From contig JBFJVD010000046.1 in the NCBI GenBank assembly GCA_041624375.1, forward strand, positions 1 to 13,976: a stretch of DNA of 13,976 bases, written 5' to 3'. The position numbers and the translations under genes are program-made. The notes under the pieces were generated by a model. It had not been told where the DNA came from. It did no database searches and saw only the letters and a program-made list of their open reading frames with translations. Origin of the DNA: JBFJVD01 sp041624375 (GTDB lineage Bacteria; Chloroflexota; Anaerolineae; Anaerolineales; E44-bin32). Each line of letters starts with the position of its first letter. The first letter of the stretch is position 1. Shown here piece after piece: positions 7,155 to 13,976 of the stretch.

Positions 7155-8873
7155 ATGTCCCCCAATAACTCACAGATGAAGACTTCCGACTATGACGTTG
7201 CCATTTGTGGCGGTGGGCTCGCTGGCCTCACACTCGCCCGGCAGCTCAAGCAGGAGCTGCCCGATGCCAGCATTGTGCTGATCGATCGGCTCTCTCGGCC
7301 GCTCCCCGAGGCCGCCTTTAAGGTCGGCGAATCGCTCGTTGAGACCGGCAGCTACTACCTTGTGGACACACTCAAGCTGCAGGACTACTTCAACAAGTCA
7401 CACATCCGGAAGCTCGGTTTCCGCTTCTTCTTCGACAATCCCTCGCAGCCTTTCCACCGGCGACCCGAGTTTGGCCTGTCTCAGTTTCCAAGGGTCAACT
7501 CGTATCAAATCGATCGCGGCGTGCTGGAGAACGACCTGCGAACCTTCAATGAGGAGGCCGGTGTCGATTTGCTGGAAGGGCGCGCCGTTAGAGAGATCGT
7601 GCTTTCGGAAGACGGCGGCCTGCACGAAGTTCACTTATCGGGTACGAATGGCTCCAGCGGCATGGTTCGGGCGCGCTGGGTCGTGGACGCGATGGGGCGT
7701 CGGCGCTACCTGCAGAAGAAGCTGGGCCTCACCCGCGAGCACGGCAAGAAGTGTAGCTCGGTCTGGTTCCGCTTCGAAGGTCGCATCGATGTTGACGACC
7801 TTGTGCCGGAAGAGATGCGCGACTGGCATGAGCGGGTGCCAGACAACATCCGCTATTACTCGACCAACCACCTGATGGGTTCCGGCTACTGGATATGGCT
7901 CATCCCCCTCTCCTCGGGCAGCACGAGCGTGGGGATCGTGGCCCTGGAAGAGCTCCATCCGTTCGAGAGCTTCAATACCTTCGAGCGGGCGATGGATTGG
8001 CTCAGTGCGTATGAGCCAGACCTGGCAGCCTACCTCGAAGATCGCGAACCGCTCGATTTCCGAACCATGCGTGACTACAGCTACGCCTCGAAGCAGCTCT
8101 TCTCCATCGAACGTTGGGCGTGCATCGGGGAGGCGGCGCTCTTCCCCGATCCGTTCTATGCGCTGGCAAGCGATCTCATCGGGTTCGGCAACTCGATCAT
8201 CACGGATATGGTCCGCCGAGATCGGGCCGGTGAACTCACCAAGCCGGTAGTCGACGACTACAATAATTACATCCTCTCGCTCAACCACTGGCTCACGTCG
8301 AATATCCAGCAAGGCTACCCCTTCTTCGGCAATCCGGTGGTCATGTCCTGCAAGGTGATGTGGGACACCGCCGGCGGCTGGGCGAACCTCGGGCCCCAGA
8401 TGTTCAATTCGCTGTTCCTGGACCAGAAGGGCTCAGATGCCTATCGGAAGATCTCTGGCCGTTTCTTCTTCCTGACACGGGCGATGCAGCGGCTGTTCGC
8501 CGACTGGGCAGCCATGTCGCCGGGCCGTCTTTCGTTCGACTTTATCGATTTCCTGTCGGTCCCGTTCTTGCGTGATATGCAGTGGCGCAACCTCAAGGCA
8601 GGCAAGACGCTCGACGAGATCATCGAAGATCAGGTCATCAACATGGAGCGCCTTGAGGAGTTCGCTCAGGTTCTCTTCCTGCTCGCCGTCGAGGATGTGA
8701 TGCCGGACGCGCTCGACACCTTCCAGCCGCCGATCTGGCTCAACGCCTGGGGCATCACGCTAGATCGCGACAAGTGGGATGACCGGCTGTTCGCCCCGAC
8801 GACTGAACGGCGCGATCTCGAAGATCTGCGGCAGCAGATTCGGGGCCTATTTTCCGTCAAGGCGTTTGCCTAG
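7155..8873 (+). CDS. Flavin-dependent halogenase-like FAD protein
   Basis: Resembles the FADH2-dependent tryptophan/phenol halogenase family, which uses reduced flavin, oxygen and halide to make hypohalous acid that a lysine passes to an aromatic substrate. The 572 residues show the FAD Rossmann motif GGGLAG (19-24), KVGESLVE (56-63), a candidate catalytic Lys86 in IRKLGFRFFF (as I recall, the lysine is near residue 79 in PrnA), QIDRGVLENDL (118-128), and the halogenase signature WxWxIP as WIWLIP (246-251). Departures: the FAD-contacting GD motif is GEAA (325-328), and the following halide-site segment reads DPFYALASDLIGFGN instead of the usual DP-x-x-S-x-G. There is also a long C-terminal region. 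The AAGGAG site is 11 bases before the ATG, a little far. A flavin reductase must come from elsewhere. It may be an unusual halogenase acting on a tethered hydroxybenzoyl group, or a hydroxylase; I favour halogenase. Confidence 0.8.
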   Translation: MSPNNSQMKTSDYDVAICGGGLAGLTLARQLKQELPDASIVLIDRLSRPLPEAAFKVGESLVETGSYYLVDTLKLQDYFNKSHIRKLGFRFFFDNPSQPFHRRPEFGLSQFPRVNSYQIDRGVLENDLRTFNEEAGVDLLEGRAVREIVLSEDGGLHEVHLSGTNGSSGMVRARWVVDAMGRRRYLQKKLGLTREHGKKCSSVWFRFEGRIDVDDLVPEEMRDWHERVPDNIRYYSTNHLMGSGYWIWLIPLSSGSTSVGIVALEELHPFESFNTFERAMDWLSAYEPDLAAYLEDREPLDFRTMRDYSYASKQLFSIERWACIGEAALFPDPFYALASDLIGFGNSIITDMVRRDRAGELTKPVVDDYNNYILSLNHWLTSNIQQGYPFFGNPVVMSCKVMWDTAGGWANLGPQMFNSLFLDQKGSDAYRKISGRFFFLTRAMQRLFADWAAMSPGRLSFDFIDFLSVPFLRDMQWRNLKAGKTLDEIIEDQVINMERLEEFAQVLFLLAVEDVMPDALDTFQPPIWLNAWGITLDRDKWDDRLFAPTTERRDLEDLRQQIRGLFSVKAFA

Positions 8874-8897
8874 TCTGAGGCGATACAGACCACCCTT

Positions 8898-8926
8898 CAG
8901 GCTGCCGATTCCAGATCGGCGGCCTG
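8898..8926 (+). promoter_or_regulatory. 12-bp hairpin between the halogenase-like and FAAL-like genes
   Basis: Arms CAGGCTGCCGAT (8898-8909) and ATCGGCGGCCTG (8915-8926) pair over 12 bp, with a single G-U pair and a 5-nt loop (TCCAG). It ends 6 bases before the GGAG ribosome-binding site (8933-8936) of the next gene. Only two T follow, so a standard terminator is unlikely; blocking RNase from the 3' end of the upstream message, or tuning translation, is more plausible. Confidence 0.6.
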
Positions 8927-8942
8927 TTCATAGGAGCTTCCA

Positions 8943-10679
8943 TTGACGCAGAACATGCAACCAGGGACTTCCATTCAGGCGAGACTGCTCGATCGATTCG
9001 AGCGCCAACCCGATCGGCGCGCGCTCGGCTTCTATAGCAGCGAAGGCGAGCTTACCTGGCATACCTACGAGGCGTTTCTGCAAGGGTCCGGAGGCTACGC
9101 CGCCTGGCTTTCCTCGGAAGGTTTGGTCAAGGGCGATCTCTGCATCCTGGTGATGCCAAGCAGCGAGACCGCAGCCCGGCTGCTGACGGCGGTGCTGCTC
9201 GTGGGTGCCGTTCCCCTGCTGGTGGCGCCACCCGTCCTTCAAGCGCAGGCGGCACACTCGAGCCTCCTGAAGACGCTGAAGCGGATGATCGAGGAGACCC
9301 GTCCACGCCTGCTGCTGTGCGCCGAATCGATGGCCGCCATGCAGGATGAGCTTTCGTCGGTGCGGAAAGAGACGCGCTGCCTGATCGGAGCGCCCGATGC
9401 CATGACGCTCTCGGCCGAGAAGGTGGACTACGCCATCCCGCAGGCCGACGACCTGGCGGCAATGCAGCTGACCTCGGGCACCACCGGGTTCCCCAAAGTA
9501 TGCGTCTGGCGCCAAGCCAACGTGCTAGCGGCGCTCGACGGCATGACGGCAGCGATGGAACTAGGCCCAGAGGACATCTGCTTCAACTGGACCCCGCTTT
9601 ATCACGACATGGGGCTGGTGAACAACTTCATGCTCTGCCTCACAAGCGGTGTGCCCGTAGTGATGCTGCGACCCGAAGCCTTCGTCAAGAAGCCATCGCT
9701 CTGGCTTCGTGGGCTCACCGATTCGGGCTCCACCGTGACCTGGTCGCCCAACTTCGGCTTCGCCATCGCGGCCCAGCGCGTACGTGAGGCGGAGATGGAA
9801 GGCGTCCGGCTCGACGGCGTCCGGGCGTTCTGGAACGCGGCGGAGCGGATCCATCCAGAAACGATGCGCGCCTTCCACCAGCGTTTCGAGCCCTATGGTG
9901 TCACCCGCCAGGCGCTCAAGACCAACTTCGGCTGCGCAGAGAACGTCGGCGGCGCCACCTTCAGCGACCCCCATGGCACCTACCTGGTGGAGCTCGTCGA
10001 GCGCGACCCGCTCCAGGACGAACGGGTAGCGCGCGTGGTCACTGACACCGCCGACTCCCCACCATCGGTGGAAATTGTCGGGGTCGGGCGGCCCTATCCG
10101 GGCATGAAGATTCAGATCCTCTCGGAGGGTGGGGAGCCGCTTCCTGACGGCCATGTGGGCGAAGTCGCCCTCGAGACACCCTCCCGGATGGAAGGCTATC
10201 TCGGCGACCCAGCCGCCACCGCGCGCGCGATCTCGAACGGCCTTCTGCGCACCGGCGATCTCGGCTACCTGCGAGGCGACGAGCTGTTCTGGGTTGGCCG
10301 GGTGCAGGAGCGCATTACGGTTCTCGGCAAGAAGCTGGACCCGAGCGATTTCGAACCCATTCTGCTCGAGATCTCCGGCTTGCGCGAGGGCTGCTTTGCC
10401 GCCTTCGGCATCGACGACAGCCGGATCGGATCTCAGCGCATTGTGGTCGTGAGCGAGGTGCGCGACACGGCCTCTCGGACGCCGCAGGAACTCACGGCCG
10501 ATGTGAGGAACCGTGTCATGACTCAAATGGGCGTCAGCGTCAGTGAAGTGCTGCTCGTGAAGGCCGGGACGCTCACCAAGACTTCGAGCGGCAAGCGGCG
10601 TCACCGTCATTTTCGCGAGCTTTACGCGGCCGGGCAGCTCGCCGAATTCGAATGGCAGCCGGAAGCCGAGGCTGGCTGA
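8943..10679 (+). CDS. Fatty-acyl-AMP ligase-like (FAAL) adenylating enzyme
   Basis: A second adenylate-forming enzyme, from the fatty-acyl-AMP ligase/long-chain acyl-CoA synthetase branch, not the PaaK branch. FAALs make acyl-adenylates and pass them directly to carrier proteins. The 578 residues include the P-loop LTSGTTGFPK (176-185), TPLYHDMG (217-224), SPNFGFAIAAQRV, FWNAAERIHPETMRAF and NFGCAENVGG (FAAL-like), RTGDLGYLRGDELFWVGR, and C-terminal TKTSSGKRRHRHF, whose Lys551 is the probable catalytic lysine. The start is TTG at 8943 because GGAG lies 6 bases upstream; the first in-frame ATG (8955) is 18 bases from it. I cannot tell by eye whether the FAAL-specific insertion that prevents CoA use is present. 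The natural partner is the carrier protein at 6760. Substrate may be a fatty acid or an aryl acid. Confidence 0.87.
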   Translation: MTQNMQPGTSIQARLLDRFERQPDRRALGFYSSEGELTWHTYEAFLQGSGGYAAWLSSEGLVKGDLCILVMPSSETAARLLTAVLLVGAVPLLVAPPVLQAQAAHSSLLKTLKRMIEETRPRLLLCAESMAAMQDELSSVRKETRCLIGAPDAMTLSAEKVDYAIPQADDLAAMQLTSGTTGFPKVCVWRQANVLAALDGMTAAMELGPEDICFNWTPLYHDMGLVNNFMLCLTSGVPVVMLRPEAFVKKPSLWLRGLTDSGSTVTWSPNFGFAIAAQRVREAEMEGVRLDGVRAFWNAAERIHPETMRAFHQRFEPYGVTRQALKTNFGCAENVGGATFSDPHGTYLVELVERDPLQDERVARVVTDTADSPPSVEIVGVGRPYPGMKIQILSEGGEPLPDGHVGEVALETPSRMEGYLGDPAATARAISNGLLRTGDLGYLRGDELFWVGRVQERITVLGKKLDPSDFEPILLEISGLREGCFAAFGIDDSRIGSQRIVVVSEVRDTASRTPQELTADVRNRVMTQMGVSVSEVLLVKAGTLTKTSSGKRRHRHFRELYAAGQLAEFEWQPEAEAG

Positions 10680-10682
10680 GGT

Positions 10683-10727
10683 CCGGTGACCGCAATTTCA
10701 TGCTGCGGGTCTATGACCGGTTTCCTT
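10683..10727 (+). terminator. Possible weak terminator or attenuator before aroA
   Basis: Nested pairings form a bulged hairpin: outer arms CCGGT (10683-10687) and ACCGG (10716-10720), inner arms GACCGCA (10688-10694) and TGC-g-GGTC (10704-10711), with a 4-base bulge TATG. It is followed at once by TTTCCTT (10721-10727). The T tract is short and broken, so it may reduce rather than stop transcription into aroA. Confidence 0.38.
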
Positions 10728-10763
10728 AGGGCTCGGCGCAGATCCGTTCGCTAGGGGAGACCA

Positions 10764-12056
10764 ATGGATCTCCGCATTCTCGGACCCGCGCCCGGATTGG
10801 TCGGCAGTGTTCGCCTGCCCGGCGACAAGTCGATCAGCCACCGGGCGCTTCTCTTTGCGGGACTGGCGCAGGGGACGAGCCAGCTCAGCGGGGTGCTCCG
10901 ATCGGGTGTGACGGAGGCCATGGCAGATTGCCTCAGGCTCCTGGGAGTCGGCCTGGAAGCTGGCGCCGACGGGACCTACTCGGTTCAAGGCGGAGAGTGG
11001 CGGCAGCCGACAACCCCCCTCGATTGTGGCAATTCAGGGACCACCATGCGGATGCTGCTTGGCGCGCTGGCCGGGCAGTCCTTCGCCGCGACACTCACCG
11101 GGACGGCCCGGCTTCGGCAGCGGCCGATGGGGCGCGTGGCGGCTCCGCTGCGGGAAATGGGCGCTGAAATCACGGGCACGAACGACCAGGATGCGCCGCC
11201 ACTCGAGATCCGCGGCGGGTCGCTCAAAGGGATCGAGCACCACCCGCGCGTCGCCTCTGCGCAGGTAAAGACAGCCATTCTCACCGCCGGCCTGTTCGCC
11301 GACGGCCCGACTGTTGTTGAGGAACCCGGCCCCTCGCGCGATCACACCGAACGCCTGCTGCGCCATCTTGGGGTCGGCTTGTCGATCTCCGGCCGACGGG
11401 TCGAACTGCAGCCGCTTGACGGGCGGCTGCCCGCCTTCAGCTATACCATTCCAGGGGACATCTCTTCGGCCGCATTCCTGATCGTGGCCGGCGCGCTGGT
11501 TCCCGGCTCGAAGATCGAGCTCCCGGGCGTTGGGGTGAACCCGACCCGCACGGGTCTTCTGGACGCGCTCGCTGCGATGGGCGCTGAAGTTGCGCACTCT
11601 CACGCTCGCGAGCAGCATGGAGAGCCGGTTGCGGAGATTCAGGTGCGTGCCAGCCAGCTCGGCGCAACCGACGTCAGCGGCGACAGGGTGGTGCGGATGA
11701 TCGACGAGTTCCCCATTTTCGCGGTGGCAGCGACCCAGGCACAGGGCGCTACAATCGTCTCAGACGCTGCCGAGCTGCGGGTCAAAGAGTCGGATCGCAT
11801 CGAGGCGCTGGCGACTGAATTACGCAAGATGGGCGCCCAGATTGAGAGCCGGCCGGATGGCTTTCGCATTGAGGGTCCCACCCGTCTCCAGGCCGCCCGG
11901 GTTCACTCGCACGGCGACCATCGCCTGGCGATGGCGCTGGCCGTAGCCGGATTGGTCGCGGAGGGCGAAACGTTGATCGAAGACGCCGGGTGCATCCACG
12001 AGTCGTTCCCCGGTTTCACCAGCTCGCTGGCTGACCTGGGCGCTTCGTTCGGCTGA
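10764..12056 (+). CDS. aroA: 3-phosphoshikimate 1-carboxyvinyltransferase (EPSP synthase)
   Basis: Joins phosphoenolpyruvate to shikimate 3-phosphate, the sixth step of the shikimate pathway. The 430-residue protein is full length with the two-domain fold signature: LPGDKSISHRALL (Lys22), DCGNSGTTMR (87-96, keeping the Gly that corresponds to Gly96 of E. coli), GTARLRQRPMGR, HHPRVASAQVKTA, IPGDISSAAF, MIDEFPIFAVAA, LRVKESDRI and HGDHRLAMA. ATG at 10764 has GGGGAG 4 bases upstream. It resumes the shikimate block after the inserted module, 84 bases after the FAAL-like gene, and its stop overlaps the aroE start by one base. Identification is near certain; the position after a possible attenuator suggests that it may also need its own promoter, which I cannot locate. 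Confidence 0.97.
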   Translation: MDLRILGPAPGLVGSVRLPGDKSISHRALLFAGLAQGTSQLSGVLRSGVTEAMADCLRLLGVGLEAGADGTYSVQGGEWRQPTTPLDCGNSGTTMRMLLGALAGQSFAATLTGTARLRQRPMGRVAAPLREMGAEITGTNDQDAPPLEIRGGSLKGIEHHPRVASAQVKTAILTAGLFADGPTVVEEPGPSRDHTERLLRHLGVGLSISGRRVELQPLDGRLPAFSYTIPGDISSAAFLIVAGALVPGSKIELPGVGVNPTRTGLLDALAAMGAEVAHSHAREQHGEPVAEIQVRASQLGATDVSGDRVVRMIDEFPIFAVAATQAQGATIVSDAAELRVKESDRIEALATELRKMGAQIESRPDGFRIEGPTRLQAARVHSHGDHRLAMALAVAGLVAEGETLIEDAGCIHESFPGFTSSLADLGASFG

Positions 12057-12886
12057 TGCAGGTCGGGCTGATCGGCCATCCCCTCGGCCACTCCATTTCA
12101 CCTGCCATGCAGAACGCCGCCTTTGAGGCGGCCGGGCTCGACTGGCGGTTTGCCGCCCTCGATACACCGCCGGAAGACCTGCCCGGCGTGATCGAGCGCC
12201 TGCGGGATGCAGCTTGGGCCGGTGCGAACGTGACGGTCCCACATAAGGCGCGCGTGCTCTCCCTGCTTGACGTCATCGATCCATCGGCCAGAGCCGTCGG
12301 GGCCGTGAACACCATTGTCAACGGCAGCGGACAGCTGCACGGCTACAACACGGACGGGGCGGGTCTGCTCGAGGATTTGCGGCAGTTGGGAGTCTCCGTT
12401 GGCAACCGGCCAGTCGTCATCCTCGGGGCGGGTGGGGCGGCCCGTGCAGCCGCCTTCTCCCTCCGCGAGTCTGCTTCACGGCTGGACCTCATCTGCCGTA
12501 CCCCGGACCGTGGATTTGAACTCGCCTGGGAGCTCCAATCGGGCGCGGCGCTGGAAGTCGGCGTCCTCAGCTGGGATAATTACGCCTTCACCTCCGTCCC
12601 CGCTGGTAGTCTCGTGCTTCAATGTACGCCGGTCGGCATGTGGCCGGAGGTCGAATCTTCCCCGTGGCCAAAGTCGGTCGATCTGCCGTCCGGCAGCTTC
12701 ATATATGATTTGGTCTACAATCCGCCCATAACCCGTCTGGTGGCGCGCGCCCGGGCCGCCGGCCTGGGTGCGGCGACCGGTCTCGGCATGCTGGTCGAGC
12801 AGGGGGCGTTGGCCTTCGAGCTCTGGACCGGCCAGCCGGCGCCGAGGCGGCAGATGCGGGCGGCTGCGGAAGGAGTGCTGCGATGA
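12056..12886 (+). CDS. aroE: Shikimate dehydrogenase (NADP+)
   Basis: Reduces 3-dehydroshikimate to shikimate with NADPH. The 276-residue protein has the substrate motif GHSISP (11-16), ANVTVPHK with catalytic Lys64, NTDGAG with Asp100, the Rossmann loop GAGGAARA, QCTPVGMWP, YNPPITRL and GLGMLVEQGA near the end. The cofactor motif usually written N-R-T-x-x-R reads CRTPDR, a small departure in the Asn that still keeps Arg and Thr expected for NADPH. The ATG overlaps the aroA stop by one base (TGATG) and has no strong ribosome-binding site of its own, so translational coupling to aroA is likely. Its stop overlaps aroC by four bases. Confidence 0.96.
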   Translation: MQVGLIGHPLGHSISPAMQNAAFEAAGLDWRFAALDTPPEDLPGVIERLRDAAWAGANVTVPHKARVLSLLDVIDPSARAVGAVNTIVNGSGQLHGYNTDGAGLLEDLRQLGVSVGNRPVVILGAGGAARAAAFSLRESASRLDLICRTPDRGFELAWELQSGAALEVGVLSWDNYAFTSVPAGSLVLQCTPVGMWPEVESSPWPKSVDLPSGSFIYDLVYNPPITRLVARARAAGLGAATGLGMLVEQGALAFELWTGQPAPRRQMRAAAEGVLR

Positions 12887-13976
12887 CCAAGGTGCTCAGG
12901 TTCCTGACGGCGGGGGAGTCTCATGGCCCGCTGCTCGCTGCGATCCTGGAGGGATTTCCTGCCGGAATGCCATTGGCGGCCGAAGATCTGGCCCCCGACC
13001 TGGCCCGGCGCCAGGTGGGCTACGGCGTTGGCCCGCGGATGAAGAAGATTGAGCAGGACCAGGCGCAGATCGTCGGCGGGGTGCTGGCGGGCGAAACGAC
13101 CGGCGCGCCCATCGCCATTCTGATTGAAAACAAGGACCACGCCCGCTGGCAGGCCGTAGGGGTCGACCCGATGACGGTGCCCCGACCCGGGCATGCCGAC
13201 CTGACCGGCGCTGTGAAGTACGGCTACCCCGACCTGCGCTACAGCCTCGAACGAGCCTCGGCGCGTGAAACGGCAGCCCGGGTGGCTGTGGGCGCGGTCT
13301 GCCGGCGATTGCTTGCCACGTTCGGCATCGAAGTCGGGAGCTACGTCACCGAGATCGGCACGGCAACGGCCGACTTCGGAGAGAGCGGCTATCGACAGCG
13401 CTTCGCCGCCGCAGAGGATAGCCCGGTTCGCTGTCCGTCGGAGGCTGGCAGTGAGGCGATGAAGGCCGAGATCCGGGCCGCCATGGAGGCGCGCGACACA
13501 CTTGGTGGCGTCTTCGAAGTGGTGGCCCTTGGCGTGCCGGCTGGGCTGGGCAGCCATGTGCACTGGGACCGCCGGATGGGGGCCCGGCTGGCCGAGGCTG
13601 TCATGAGCATCCATGCCATCAAAGGCGTAGAAATTGGTGAAGGCTTCGCAACGGCGCGCCGGCGTGGGACCGAGACGCACGACGAAATCGATCTCGAAGA
13701 CGGCCGCCTGGTGCGCCGGACGAACCGCAGCGGCGGGATGGAGGGCGGCATCACGACCGGTGAGCCGATCGTCGTCCGCGCGGCGATGAAGCCGATCTCC
13801 ACCACCCTCACGCCGCGCGCTTCGGTCGATCTGGCCTCCGGGGAAGCGGCGCAGACGGTCTACGAACGCTCCGACTACTGCTCTGTCCCACGGGCGGCGG
13901 TGGTCGGCGAGGCGATGGTCTGTTTGGTGCTGGCGGACGCCCTGCTCGAAAAGCTGGGCGGCGACTCCCTGGCCGA
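12883..13976 (+). CDS. aroC: Chorismate synthase, 3' end cut off by window
   Basis: Last step of the shikimate pathway: FMN-dependent 1,4-elimination of phosphate from EPSP to give chorismate. 364 codons are present before the window ends, probably close to the whole protein. Motifs: GESHG near residue 12, RPGHADL, ERASARETAARV (the Ser-Ala-Arg-x-Thr signature), the TNRSGGMEGGI block and the final RSDYCSVPRAAVV signature. The start ATG (12883) overlaps the aroE stop as ATGA, with AGGAG 7 bases upstream, so it can be both coupled and independently initiated. It supplies the substrate of the chorismate lyase-like protein encoded at the other side of the inserted module. Confidence 0.97.
   Translation, partial: MTKVLRFLTAGESHGPLLAAILEGFPAGMPLAAEDLAPDLARRQVGYGVGPRMKKIEQDQAQIVGGVLAGETTGAPIAILIENKDHARWQAVGVDPMTVPRPGHADLTGAVKYGYPDLRYSLERASARETAARVAVGAVCRRLLATFGIEVGSYVTEIGTATADFGESGYRQRFAAAEDSPVRCPSEAGSEAMKAEIRAAMEARDTLGGVFEVVALGVPAGLGSHVHWDRRMGARLAEAVMSIHAIKGVEIGEGFATARRRGTETHDEIDLEDGRLVRRTNRSGGMEGGITTGEPIVVRAAMKPISTTLTPRASVDLASGEAAQTVYERSDYCSVPRAAVVGEAMVCLVLADALLEKLGGDSLA

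Noticed and set aside
9561..10610. Long reverse-strand frame of 349 codons opposite the FAAL-like gene
   Set aside because: It lies wholly antisense to a gene with clear family motifs, has no domain signature, and is rich in His, Arg, Gly and Ala as expected from GC-rich antisense frames.
12715..13680. Reverse-strand frame of 321 codons opposite aroE and aroC
   Set aside because: Antisense to two certain genes, no motifs, composition typical of a shadow frame.
1..13976. CRISPR arrays, tRNA or rRNA genes, insertion sequences, attachment sites
   Set aside because: No regularly spaced direct repeats, cloverleaf sequences, transposase motifs or long terminal inverted repeats were seen; the only tandem repetition is the WD40 coding repeat.

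Overview
The window is GC-rich bacterial DNA, about 14 kb, with tightly packed genes. It looks chromosomal. A large membrane-anchored WD40 protein with many 'AWSPDG'-type blades, a type I-beta DAHP synthase with an N-terminal regulatory domain, and use of GTG/TTG starts together suggest Chloroflexota (Anaerolineae-like). That placement is an inference from style, not from a marker gene.

Layout. (1) Nucleotides 1-2580: 3' part of a WD40-repeat protein with a low-complexity Pro/Ala/Glu N-terminal stretch, one transmembrane helix and 14 WD40 blades. (2) 2581-3536: about 950 bases with no strong gene, except a possible 80-residue reverse-strand ORF (2734-2976) supported by a good ribosome-binding site. 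(3) 3537-13976: one apparent operon, all on the plus strand. Its ends are shikimate-pathway genes: aroF (DAHP synthase) first, then aroA, aroE and a truncated aroC at the end. Inserted between aroF and aroA are five genes of specialised-metabolism type: a DUF98/Rv2949c-like chorismate pyruvate-lyase, a PaaK-like aryl adenylate-forming ligase, a free-standing acyl carrier protein, a flavin-dependent halogenase-like protein, and a fatty-acyl-AMP-ligase-like enzyme.

How they may work together (inference). The aro enzymes raise chorismate supply; the lyase turns chorismate into 4-hydroxybenzoate; one or both ligases activate the aryl acid, or the aryl acid and a fatty acid, and load the carrier protein; the flavoenzyme halogenates or hydroxylates the ring, perhaps while it is tethered. 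The set recalls the 4-hydroxybenzoate loading steps of mycobacterial phenolic glycolipids and the aryl starter-unit genes of xanthomonadin-type pigments, but it is built inside a primary-metabolism operon. No condensing enzyme, phosphopantetheinyl transferase or flavin reductase lies in the window, so the final product cannot be read from it.

Between the inserted genes there are several strong RNA hairpins: one over the stop codon of the PaaK-like gene, one just before the ribosome-binding site of the fatty-acyl-AMP-ligase gene, and one followed by a short pyrimidine tract before aroA. In contrast aroA-aroE-aroC overlap by 1 and 4 bases. This suggests that the inserted module is expressed at different levels from the flanking aro genes. 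No tRNA, rRNA, CRISPR array, insertion sequence or transposase was seen.
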